Source of the DNA: Lucinisca nassula
Taxonomy: Eukaryota > Mollusca > Bivalvia > Lucinida > Lucinidae
Length of the DNA: 64,000 nucleotides
Reading direction: 5' to 3'
Assembly (NCBI GenBank): GCA_963580285.1
Contig: OY757010.1
Coordinates: 75,000,858-75,064,857 of the forward strand
Every line of letters begins with the position of its first letter. Within the stretch, counting starts at the first letter, position 1. This document shows, piece by piece, positions 43,105-52,682 of the stretch. Position numbers and translations under genes: made by a program. The notes under the pieces were generated by a model. It had not been told where the DNA came from and did no database searches. It saw nothing but the letters and a program-made list of their open reading frames with translations.

Positions 43105-43318
43105 CCTCCGTGGCCTAGTGGATAAGAGTGCTGACTCTTAATCATTAGGCCTCTCAACGCTGTAGGTTTGAGCATGGCTCTGGTCACATAATGAGAAGTT
43201 CTGCAACGGAAGGTCAGGAGGTTTTTCATCGGGTACTCCAGTTTTCGCTCACCTCTGATTAACGATCGGCTTGATGTGAGTGAAATAATCTTGAAAGGGT
43301 CGTTAAACGAAACATAAA
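43105..43318 (+). mobile_element. tRNA-derived SINE (family S5) with a perfect 13-bp target-site duplication
   Basis: A box TGGCCTAGTGG (43111-43121) and B box-like GGTTTGAGCAT (43165-43175) in a tRNA-like head with a Leu/Ser-type long variable region. The tail is AAGGGTCGTTAAACGAAACA. AAAGATCGCTGGG stands at 43092-43104 and 43319-43331. Confidence 0.92.
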
Positions 43319-43694
43319 AAAGATCGCTGGGTGTGTAAAAACATGTTCATGTTTTTGCTACTAGAATTAACGTCAGTGCCAAGGTCGAACCTTCTAACTC
43401 TTCCAAATATATAAAACATTTAGGGAGCGAAACAGTCATAACGTTGATGGGTTTCTGTTCAAAAACTTCATGACTACTAAGTGACCTGCCACCAGTTACA
43501 GACCGAGTTGTTAAAAGCTTTTTTGGCGCATTCGATGGGAGCTATTGTATCAGATAACCACTCAATACTTGACGTTTTACTAATCAGTTTCTTTTACAAT
43601 TAAGTTGTGATCCAGAAAGATATACAAAAGGATTGCAAATTTCAGGTTTTTGCGGAGGTACCGCTCAAAGAAACTGTCGAGGTTTAAGATACAG

Positions 43695-44050
43695 TCTGAT
43701 TCACAGCACTTTGTCTGGGCAGGCTTAGATCTTCCTAGGCGGTTCAGCAATACTTCAAAGTTCGGTCGGTTTCAGCTCATGCAGTCAAATATATTGCCCC
43801 AAGGTCTGATCGGCCCCAGTCCATCGGGAACTGAAGAAATAGATTGGGTTGCACGATGCTTCCACGCAGAGCTGATACCGGCCGCACATGAGTAGTGTTA
43901 AATCGCCAAGAAGTTCTAAGCCTGTCCAGGAAAAGTGGCTCGAGTCGGACCGGTCATGCATTTCAACCATTTAGTTTCATTGGGCGACAGAATGGAAGCA
44001 ATGTCTCAAAAAAGACTCATACAGTGTTAACAGGGACATTAACAACAAAT
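43695..44050. mobile_element. Two SINE family S1 pieces, head to head
   Basis: A minus-strand fragment (about 43695-43815, 'GTCTGGGCAGGCTTAGATCT') adjoins a plus-strand copy (about 43820-44050, 'GGGTTGCACGATGCTTCCAC' to 'GGGACATTAACAACAAA'). Confidence 0.7.
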
Positions 44051-44120
44051 GAAATAGATAACCAAGGCCCTATAGAAGGCATGATGACTTAGGAAAAATC
44101 TTTCTATATACCCGTTTGAA

Positions 44121-44414
44121 GCCCCCGCCCATAGGGGCTTGAAGAAATATATGGGCTGCATGATGCTTCCGCGCAGAGCTGAATCCGGCCCGCACACTAG
44201 TACTGGTAAACCGCTTAGAGGATCTAAGCCTGTCCAGGAACCGCGGTGCGAGGCGGACCGTCCATGCTAATAAACCCTATTGGTTTCATTGGGCGACAGG
44301 GCTTGAGTTGTCATTTCATCTCAATGTCGGGTAAAAGTCCCACAAAATTGGAAGCAACGTCTCCAAAATGACCTTTACAGTGTTGACGGGGACGTTAAAC
44401 CTCAAATCAAACAA
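44121..44414 (+). mobile_element. Full-length SINE (family S1) with a perfect 15-bp target-site duplication
   Basis: Head 'GCCCCCGCCCATAGGGGCTT' to tail 'GACGTTAAACCTCAAATCAA'. ATATACCCGTTTGAA is at 44106-44120 and 44415-44429. Confidence 0.92.
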
Positions 44415-44429
44415 ATATACCCGTTTGAA

Positions 44430-44458
44430 AAACAACAACAACAACAACAACAACAAAA
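44430..44458. repeat. CAA microsatellite
   Basis: About eight CAA triplets directly after the SINE's target-site duplication. Confidence 0.9.
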
Positions 44459-44464
44459 ACGGTC

Positions 44465-44700
44465 GTATTAAGTTATGCTTTGGTTGGTGTCCATCCGTCC
44501 GTTCGTAAACTTTTTTTTCGTTTCCGTATAACTCCTACTATACAGTTTTCATCCGATTAAGCCTAAAATGTGTATGTAGTAAGGCTAAGATGTGAAGATA
44601 TGCCTTAAGTTTCGAGAATTACTGTCCACCAAATATTAACAGAGTTATGACCTTTGAAAAATTCGGTTTACATTTTCGTATGGTTAAGATGTGTAAAACA
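44465..44700 (+). repeat. Array-element left part with one type A unit
   Basis: 'GTGTCCATCCGTCCGTTCGT', 'TTTCGTTTCCGTATAACTCC' and 'CACCAAATATTAACAGAGTT' match the array at 1-1145, preceded by the GTCC run. Only about one and a half units. Confidence 0.7.
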
Positions 44701-44825
44701 TATGTAAGTTACATTTAGTTTATACTTGCCATGGCGTTAAACAATTTACCACAGAATACTCATCACTACCCACCCCTCCTGATACCAAGGTCACAGACTT
44801 TGACATTTTATATACACGTTTTGTA

Positions 44826-45250
44826 TTAAAAAATAGAAGTGGAGGCAATGATCAGGAATCGTTGCAATCAACCCACAGCTCCCATCAGAGACACCAAAGG
44901 GAAAGACACACAAACATGAAACAACAGACCCTAATGGAAACACCAACAGTGGAAAGCCAAAAGGACAGTTACTTTCCCATAAAATGGCCAATAGGCTATC
45001 CAAAATAAAATAATATAAACGACACAAACAACCATAACAAAAACAAACCACGACAGAAGAACCGCCTTGGAACGGTCAGCGGAAACGAATTCCACTGGGG
45101 GGCTTAAATCGATTTTACGTGGCCACAATCCTCGCCCTTACTTCCGTCGCGATTTAGACAAATAATTTGCTCAGTCCGCATGAAGGCCTCCAGACTTCAG
45201 ACAAACCATAACAAAAATATACCGCGACAGAAGAACCGCCTTGGAACGTT
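44826..45250 (-). mobile_element. Truncated retroelement 3' end with a repeated piece
   Basis: Matches about 22620-23015 inverted ('ATCAGAGACACCAAAGGGAA', 'GAACCGCCTTGGAACGGTCA', 'GTCCGCATGAAGGCCTCC'). The stretch 'GACAGAAGAACCGCCTTGGA' appears again at about 45228, so a short internal segment was duplicated or two truncated copies abut. Confidence 0.75.
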
Positions 45251-46480
45251 TGAAGTTTATTATTTTTATTAAAAAATGCATTAAGTGGGATAATGATATC
45301 AGCTGGCTCAAATCAGAATGTAGACTGACAAGACCAAACCTATTGGATGCTTTTTGAAAGCAGCCAACTTGTTATACCGAATGCCAAAATATTTGCTTGC
45401 TAGTAATGGTACGCTGTGAACGAAATGACACATAAAGTGGGAAGATGAAATCTCAACCTGAAACTGTTTTGCTGAAATATTTTTTCTTAGCTGAAAAGGG
45501 CTAAATATTTTCTTCAAGCCCTGATTGGCGAGGGCGGTTGAGCAGGACATTAATATCAGCGGATTAATAATGCATGGTGGTCCATACAGCATATCACGTG
45601 GAGGTAAAGGTCTTGTTCGGGCCCCGGGGATGGTAGAAAGTATATGTTTCGAGTTTTTCTCGAGCTGTCTCATGTGGACAAACAAATCCTGCTCGTAAAT
45701 TTTGAGGCGCCATCAAATGTTTGTATTTTGGGTTTACGAGCGGGATAAGTTGCGTTCTTTACTTATCTGAGCAGGAAGGTTGTCAATCTTCTTAGGGCAC
45801 TAAAGATTAAGACTGCTGTGTTTAAAGCTCAGCAAACACCGCAGTGGTTTGTGGCTTCGAGACCAGACCGTGCATCCATGTGGTCTGATTGGGGTTTATG
45901 TTGCGGGCGATTGTACATAGTCATGATCTTGATCAGTAGGCAGTTGAGTTCCGCTATTGGGACCACCTAAAACTAAGACAAAATCTGTTTTTATATAACA
46001 AAAAAAACCTTTGGGACTGTTCAAGGGTGGTCTTAAAGGCCACTTTTGAACAGTCCCAATGGTGGTCTTAATGGAGGGGTTCTGCTGGAGGAGGTTCTGT
46101 TTGCAGGTTGGTATTTCTAGCTCTCGGTGCCGGAACTGTTTGGAATATTAAATGTGTCTATTGTTTAATCAAGCGATGTTGGCCCATATCAGGCGCCGCA
46201 TTATGTGACGTCTGATCGGGGTCTACATTGTTGGCTAGTACTCCCACTCCAGCAGAGGGAATAATAAAACTTTCATATTTAAACTACTTCCCCTTGCATG
46301 TATTGTTGGGGTTCTTCGGTGTAGCCTCGGCGAGGTAGTTCTAGCGAAAGCCCGTAATCTGAGATTTTAGGATTTAATTTGGAGAGCTGATGTAAACTAT
46401 CATATCCGTCTTCACTGGATGGGTTGAAGGGAGTTACATGCAGATATGTTTATGGTTTATGCGATGAATGTCATTTGTAA
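45251..46480. other. Region with foldback fragments
   Basis: 45505-45540 is a minus-strand S1 head fragment; 46011-46059 is a hairpin (separate entry); 46300-46365 is part of a family F centre. The open frame at 45308-45685 (-) crosses these pieces and resembles no known protein. Confidence 0.45.
46011..46059. repeat. Hairpin, TTGGGACTGTTCAA arms (copy 1)
   Basis: A 14-bp perfect outer arm plus inner GTGG/CCAC pairs around TCTTAAAGG. The same hairpin, slightly changed, recurs at 48684-48733 with matching flanks ('ATTAAAACACCTAAAATAAA' type on the left, 'CAATGG.GTCTTAAT' on the right). Confidence 0.85.
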
Positions 46481-46757
46481 GGTCCAGCCTCTGATGCTTT
46501 GTCGGATACTAGACTGACTGGTGGTCAGGTGAACGCTGGTTCAGTGCCTGCTAAGGTCAGCGGGCTCGTTCGTGGAGGTCGATCATAAAGACTTTTTCAA
46601 ATTCATTCTCCCCCGCCCGCAGATTCAAGGAGGGTAGTTGTTAGGCTATGGCGAAGGTGTGTGCGCTGTACTAGTTGACCGTCTGCAATTAAACTCGCCC
46701 AGAAAAATTGTGGCTGGGTAATTACACAAATGATGTTCACTAGGCTGTTAGACTCAA
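46481..46757 (+). mobile_element. tRNA-derived SINE (family S2), diverged
   Basis: 'GGTCAGGTGAACGCTGGTTC', 'CGTTCGTGGAGGTCGATCAT', 'GCCCGCAGATTCAAGGAGGG' and 'GTTCACTAGGCTGTTAGACT' follow the order of 42656-42950. Confidence 0.65.
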
Positions 46758-47129
46758 ATACGAATGAACAGACGTGCGGATGGATGGTGTGTGCCCGGAT
46801 GACACTGCGCTTAGAGGTACAGTCTGATCTGGGACCACACTTTGTATAGCATAAGTTAGCAGGCCATCCGACGGGCGGCATGGCGGCCAGCAATTATTGT
46901 AATTGAGCCGGCGCATGACAGAACCTACAATTAGAATCATGCGTCAGCACATACTCAAATCAACCAATCCATTATGGCAAGACCTTTTGCGTGTGTCTCT
47001 TTCCATAAATTGAAGCTTATATTAGGTAGATGCGATCAGTGAGCACTTTGATCAGTCTGGGTAGGCTTGTCCATAAGCAGTTGATCAGTATAGTACACAT
47101 TCTTTCACCAGAGAATGACAACTGCACTT
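46758..47129. other. Foldback mini-repeat region
   Basis: 'GCATGACAGAACCTACAATT' and 'GATCAGTCTGGGTAGGCTTG' are relatives of 17750-18060. No gene. Confidence 0.5.
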
Positions 47130-47290
47130 CTTGAATCAGCCGAAGGGCGATAAAGCTTTAGACTGTAGAAAAGAGTTCATGATCAATCTCCACGAAAGAA
47201 AGTTTCCTATACCCGGCAGAAATCAAACCCGGAACTTCCAGATCATCAGCCGGACACGCATCCGACTGAGCTACCGAGCAAGGCCAAATC
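47130..47290 (-). mobile_element. tRNA-derived SINE (family S2), head half, inverted
   Basis: On the minus strand: 'CTCGGTAGCTCAGTCGGATG' (A box), 'CCGGGTTTGATTTCTGCCGG' (B box region), 'TTTCGTGGAGATTGATCATG' and 'CGGCTGATTCAAGAAG'. It lacks the 3' half with the tail. Confidence 0.75.
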
Positions 47291-48193
47291 ATTCAAGGCA
47301 TGGTGTTGTTGTGTGAATACTTCATAATTTCATACACCATGGAAGCTAAAAATTGGAGGATAACGTGTTCATATATAAGCTAATTTCGTCTTTATCAAAC
47401 ATAACGGTCAACATTTTAGATACTGCCGACTATTCTGTCGCAATTTAAATTCAAAGGCAAGTGCAGTATAGAAATCACTCGTCATATGGGTACAGTCCTC
47501 CTTGTGACCAAATCCGACACTTTCGTACAGTGGCATCACTGGGCCAGTGCACGCAACATTTATAACAGTGTGTACAGTACGAAAATCTCAAATAACTTGC
47601 AAAATATACAACCTGATAGTTTCGAACTTGTCCAAATTGTAAGTACCGATTTGTTCAATTATTCTCAATTAAAAACGTGTTCCAGATTTTTTTCCAAAAA
47701 GGAACACATATGATTCTTAACCTTTTTTTTCATAAAATAAAATCACATGCTAGCATAAATCGGACGCTGTATGAGCTTTCACTTGAGCTACACGGCTGTC
47801 ATTAGGCATATATACAATTGGATATGTAAGTGATAGTAATACGCGAAAATCCCTAACAAAAAATAATCATTTGGGAGTACAAACCTTTTTTCTTATCCAG
47901 GTAAACAGCAAAATGTAAGAAAATCCACACTCGATGAATGGGCCACCACGCGATTACTGCGAATATCGTGTACAGTGGTTCTCTAGCGTGATTCTTGTGC
48001 ATGGACAATTTTGCTTCGCTCTTTGGTTGCAGGGTGGTGGGCTTGACTCTGGACTCTTTGATGACGGTCCCGTCCTAAATCTTTTGAATTCAGGAAGGTG
48101 TAGAGCCTGATAGTTCCTAAGTTCGAGCCTGGTGGCTATCTGCTTTTGAAAGGCAGCATACGGTTTGTATTGCAAACAGCCTCATAAAACGCA
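47291..48193. other. Nothing recognised
   Basis: About 900 bp of low-repeat sequence; no exon, RNA gene or delimited repeat could be supported. Confidence 0.4.
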
Positions 48194-48385
48194 GAAGCCT
48201 CTGTGGTGTAGCAGTTATTCTACTCGCCTGATAAAACTGGGTAGCAGGATCGATCCCGGACTTCTCCAGCCTTTCGGAGTAGTTTTTAAACCGAGATCCC
48301 GTACCGTTTGGATGAGTCTTTAAACCAAGTTCCCTACTTCATATGACCTTAGCTGTTGGAAACTAAATCACACTCGCACTCCTTA
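48194..48385 (+). mobile_element. tRNA-derived SINE (family S3), diverged
   Basis: 'GCCTCTGTGGTGTAGCAGTT' head, 'AGGATCGATCCCGGACTTCT' B-box region, 'GACCTTAGCTGTTGGAAACT' body end and a CACTCGCACTC tail. The middle piece 'TTTAAACC.AGTTCCC' appears twice (48278 and 48320), a small internal duplication. Confidence 0.75.
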
Positions 48386-48683
48386 TAAGATGCACGGATG
48401 GACGAACAACCGGGTCATGGACAGGTCCAAGCCAATATGACACCCGTCCTATTTTTGTAAGCACTACACAATTATTTGATGGACCTTAATGCACAAATGA
48501 GGGAAAAACATCAGACATGAAACCAAAATACCTTAATGACGTTCAGTTGTGATTTCATGGTGAAAATCCGCTATTAAAACACCTAAAATAAAGACAAATG
48601 TTGTTTTTAAAGCATATTTTGAAGGTTAAAGTTACATTTCCTTTGTGCTTTTGATGTTCAGTATGCTATTGTGGAAGGTCATC

Positions 48684-48733
48684 ATTGGGACTGTTCAAAA
48701 GTGGTCTTATAGACCATTTTTAACAGTCCCAAT
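48684..48733. repeat. Hairpin, ATTGGGACTGTT arms (copy 2)
   Basis: ATTGGGACTGTT at 48684 pairs with AACAGTCCCAAT at 48722-48733; inside, GGTC pairs with GACC around TTATA. Second copy of 46011-46059. Confidence 0.85.
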
Positions 48734-48889
48734 GGCGATCTTAATATTGAGATTTTACTGTATGGCTTCCTAAGACCTAGGTTCCCTTTCAAAGACAGCT
48801 ATGTTCTATTATCATTACTTCGTTTTTCGTCGATATGAAGCATATCAGCGCAAAATGAATTTTTTACTTTATTTCGCACCTTTGATACA

Positions 48890-49322
48890 ATATATGATTT
48901 AGGGATGGGGATCTGTAAGGTTTCTGAGATAGTGGGCTTTTTATGCGGTGGCGAGGGCGGGGCATGGCCCTGGCACATCCTTTGGGATCCACAGGTCGGC
49001 TATCATAAGGGACAAGAATATATAAGGTTACGAGTTGGTGATCCGAAAGGTGTCCGAGATATTGAGACTTTTATGAAGTAGAAGGGGTGGGACATGTCCC
49101 CAACGCACACAGGGGGCCCTCAGGTTGGTGTCATTAATTGCATTTTATCACAAGCAACAATCATACATATGGTTTGGGGTGCGATCTGAATGGTTTCGAA
49201 GATATAAACCCTTTTATAAAATGGAAGGGACATGGTCCATTGACAGACGACGCAAATGACGACGACAAACAACTGCCTATTCTCTTAGCTCCACTGGAGC
49301 CTTCGGCTCTGGTGAGCTAAAA
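48890..49322 (-). mobile_element. Array-bearing element, minus strand, two to three ~120-bp units
   Basis: Its 5' border (on the right, minus strand) is a TTAGCTCACCAGAGCCGAAG / GCTCCAGTGGAGCTAA foldback, followed inward by a CGTCGTCATTTGCGTCGTC stretch. Units hold 'GATCCGAAAGGTGTCCGAG', 'CTTTTATGAAGTAGAAGGG' and a GC-rich block. Same plan as the plus-strand elements with a different unit; the left limit is approximate. Confidence 0.6.
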
Positions 49323-49899
49323 AGAAAATTCTTGACTGGGCTCATGTGTTGGGGCATGAACAAACAGTGGGTACCAAATTAGACGCCAGATAACGCGGCA
49401 AAAACTGGGTCTAATCAGGTCTACACTGCTTGCTTAAAATACAAGAATGGAAGGGTATTCGAACACTTATGTATGCGTTCAAAACTATTTTCTGCGGCTA
49501 CGAGTATAGACAACTGACCTGCAAGTATGTCCAGTGCTATAATTGTTTACCGCTCATTGGATGGATAGTCAGGGTGCTACAGACCATTACGATAACATCC
49601 GTGTGACATCCGTATGAAAATTAATTCAGTAATACATGATGTCGCGAACGCCTTCATGCACAATAATACCATTTTTGGTTATTTATTCCGATGATCTGTG
49701 ACATTTTTCTTATCTATATTCCAGACATAGGTTCAGGGTACTCTTCAGAACAGCCTGAGGCGGTTCTCACTGAGGTGGTTGTATCTGTATTATTAAACAA
49801 ATATAACAAAAGTAATGAATACCATTTTCTCTGTAAATAGACTTGTTAATTGATTGTGATCAAAGGCTCGTTTGTCATTCTATAAATAGCGTGTATTAT
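49323..49899. other. Low-repeat spacer
   Basis: 49380-49430 has the AGACGCCAGATAACGCGGC palindrome repeat; 49720-49790 resembles a family F centre ('CAGCCTGAGGCGGTTCTCAC'). No gene. Confidence 0.45.
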
Positions 49900-51545
49900 T
49901 AGCTCACCTGACCGAAGGTCATGGTGAGCTTTTGTAACCGTAAGATGACCGGCGTCGTCGTCCGTCGTGCGTAAACTTTTTCTTGTGAACAAACTAGAGG
50001 TCACAGTTTTGGTTCAATCATCATCAAACTTGCTCAGAATGATCATCATGACAATATCACGGTCAAGTTTGAATATGGGTCATGTCGGGTCAAAAAGTAG
50101 GTCAGTAGGTCAAATCATAGAAAAACTTTGTGAACACTCTAGAGGTCACAGTTATATTCCAATCATCATCAAACTTGCTCAGAATGATCATCATGATAAT
50201 ATCTCGGTCAAGTTCGAATATGGGTCATGTCGGGTCAAAAAGTAGGTCGCTAGGTCAAATCATAGAAAAACCTTGTGAACACTCTAGAGGTCACAGTTAA
50301 AGTCAAATCGTCATCAAACTTGCTCAGAATGATCATCATGATAATATTTCAATCAAGTTTGAATATCGGTCATGTCGGATGAAAATGTAGGTCAGTAGGT
50401 CAAATCATAGAAAAACCTTGTGAACATTCTAGAAATCACAGTGTTGGTCCAATCATTGTCAAACTTGCTCAGAAAGATCATCATGACAATATCTCGGTCA
50501 AGTTTGAATATGGGTCATGTCGGGTCAAAAAGTAGGTCAGTAGGTCAAATCATAGAAAAACCTTGTGAACACTCTAGAGGTCACAGTGTTGGTCCAATCA
50601 TTGTCAAACTTGCTTAGAATAATCACCATGACAATATCTCGGTCAAGTTCGAATATGGGCCATGTCGGGTCAAAAAGTAGGTCAGTAGGTCAGTAGATCA
50701 TTAACACTCTTGAGGCCACAGTTTTGGTCCAGTCATTGTCAAACCTGCTTAGAATGATAATCATGACAATATCTCGGTCAAGTTTAAATATGGGTCATGT
50801 TAGGTTAAAAAGTAGGTCAGTAGGTCAAATCATAGTCTTGGTCCAATCATTGTCAAACTTGCTCAGAATGATCATTATGACAATATCTTGGTCAAGTTTG
50901 AATATGAGTAATGTTGGGTCAAAAAGTAGGTCAGTAGGTCAAATCATAGAAAAACCTTGTGAACATTCTAGAGACCACAGTTTTGGTCCAATCATTCTTA
51001 AACTTGCTCAGAATGATCGTCATGATAATATCTCGGCCAAGTTTGAATATGGGTCATGTTTGGTTATAAAATAGGTCAGTAGGTCAAATCATACAAAACA
51101 TTGTGAACACTCTAGAGGCCACAGTTTTGGTCCAATCATTGTCAAACTTGCTCAGAATGATCATCATGACAATATCTCGGCTAAGTTTAAATATGGATTA
51201 TGTCGGGTCAAAAAGTAGGTCAGTAGGCCAAATCATAGAAAAACCTTGTGAACACTCTGAAGGCCACAGTTTTCGTCCAATCATCATCAAACCTGCTCAG
51301 AATGATCATTGTGACAATTTCTTGGTCAAGTTCGAATATGTGTCATGCTGGGTCAAAAAGGAGGTCAGTAGGTCAAATCATACAAAAACCTTGTGAACAC
51401 TCTAGAGGCCACAGGTTCGGTTAGATCATCATCAAATTTGCTCAGAATGATCATCATGACAATATCTCGTTCCAGTTCGAATATGATTCATGTCGGGTCC
51501 AAAAGGAGGTCAGTCGGTCCATCCTAGATAAACCTTATGAAAACT
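49900..51545 (+). mobile_element. Pearl-like array element (type D core), right end missing
   Basis: Left hairpin TAGCTCACCTGACCGAAGG / TCATGGTGAGCTTTTG, then 'CGTCGTCGTCCGTCGTGCG' and 'TAAACTTTTTCTTGTGAACA'. About ten units follow, the first ones exactly 145 bp apart (TGCTCAGAAT at 50031, 50176, 50321). The array passes into a different one at about 51550 without a right-end hairpin. Confidence 0.8.
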
Positions 51546-51549
51546 CTAG

Positions 51550-52460
51550 TTTTTGTTATTATCATAACTTTAGAAACATTTGAGATAGAGCCTTTATATT
51601 TAGCATGTGGGTTCCTTGTGACATTGCCTTCACATTAATGCAACAAATTTGGACCTGCGACCTTGACCCTGACATTTTGACCTACTTATCATAACTATTT
51701 TAACCGTCTGAGATTGAGCCTTCATATTTGGCATGTAGGTTCCTTGTAACATTGCCTTTCCACTCATACAAAAACTTTTGACCTGTGACCTTGACCCTGG
51801 ACCTTTGAACTACTCATCATAACATTTTAACCGTTTGAGATAGAGCCTTCATATTTGGCATGTAGGTTCCTTGTGACATTGCCTTACCACTTATACAAAA
51901 AAAAAATCCTGTGGCTTTGACCTGTGACCATTGACCTACTTTTTTATAACTTTCTAACCGTTTCAGATAGCGCCTTCATATTTGGCATGTAGGTTCCTTG
52001 TGACATTGCCTCTCCACTCATACAAAAATAATACCTGTGACCTTTGACCTACTTTATCATAACTTTCAAACTATTTGAGACAGAGCCTTCATATTTCACA
52101 TAAAGTTTGCTTGTGACATTGTTTTTTCCACTCATGCAAAAATTTGAGCTTTGACCTACTTTATCATAAAGTTTTAACCATTTGACATAGAGCCTATATA
52201 TTTGGCATATAGGTAACTTGTGACATTGCCTTTCCACTGATACAAACAATTTCGACTTGTGACTTAGACCCTTGACCTGTGATATACTTTATCATAACTT
52301 TCTAACTGTTTGAGGTAGAGCGTTCATATTTGGCATGTGGGTTGCTTGTGATATTGCCGTCTCACTCATACATAAAATTTTGACCTGTGACCTTGACCCT
52401 TGCCCTGTGACCTACTTTGTTATAACTTCTTAACCATTTGAGATAGAGCCTTTTTATTTG
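51550..52460 (+). repeat. Tandem array, ~105-bp units (type E)
   Basis: About eight or nine units: 'TTTATCATAACTTTCTAACC', 'GAGATAGAGCCTTCATATTT', 'GGCATGTAGGTTCCTTGTGA', 'CATTGCCTTTCCACTCATAC', 'GACCTGTGACCTTGACCC'. It follows a type D array directly; no hairpin at either side. Confidence 0.85.
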
Positions 52461-52682
52461 GCATCTTTTGATTGGCTGATTCATGTCTAAGGGTTAAATG
52501 GAATTAAAATGTGTACTAATGTGACGTATTTAATCATACATGATCCCCAATATTGATAATAGCACTGGATTCTTTCTTTGTGACTTTGTTTCTGTTATTG
52601 GTCTGAAAATTTGCCTTTGCGCAACTTAGTCAAAGCACGAATTCCAGTGAACTATCCTATCTGGCGTCAGGTCTTATATAAA
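52461..52682. other. Unique spacer
   Basis: Short AT-rich stretch without recognised features. Confidence 0.4.

Noticed and set aside
44430..44458. CAA run considered as a CRISPR-like or satellite array
   Set aside because: Simple triplet microsatellite. No CRISPR arrays are seen, and none are expected in eukaryotic DNA.
45308..45685. 125-codon minus-strand frame
   Set aside because: It crosses an S1 head fragment and unassigned DNA; composition and content do not suggest a protein.
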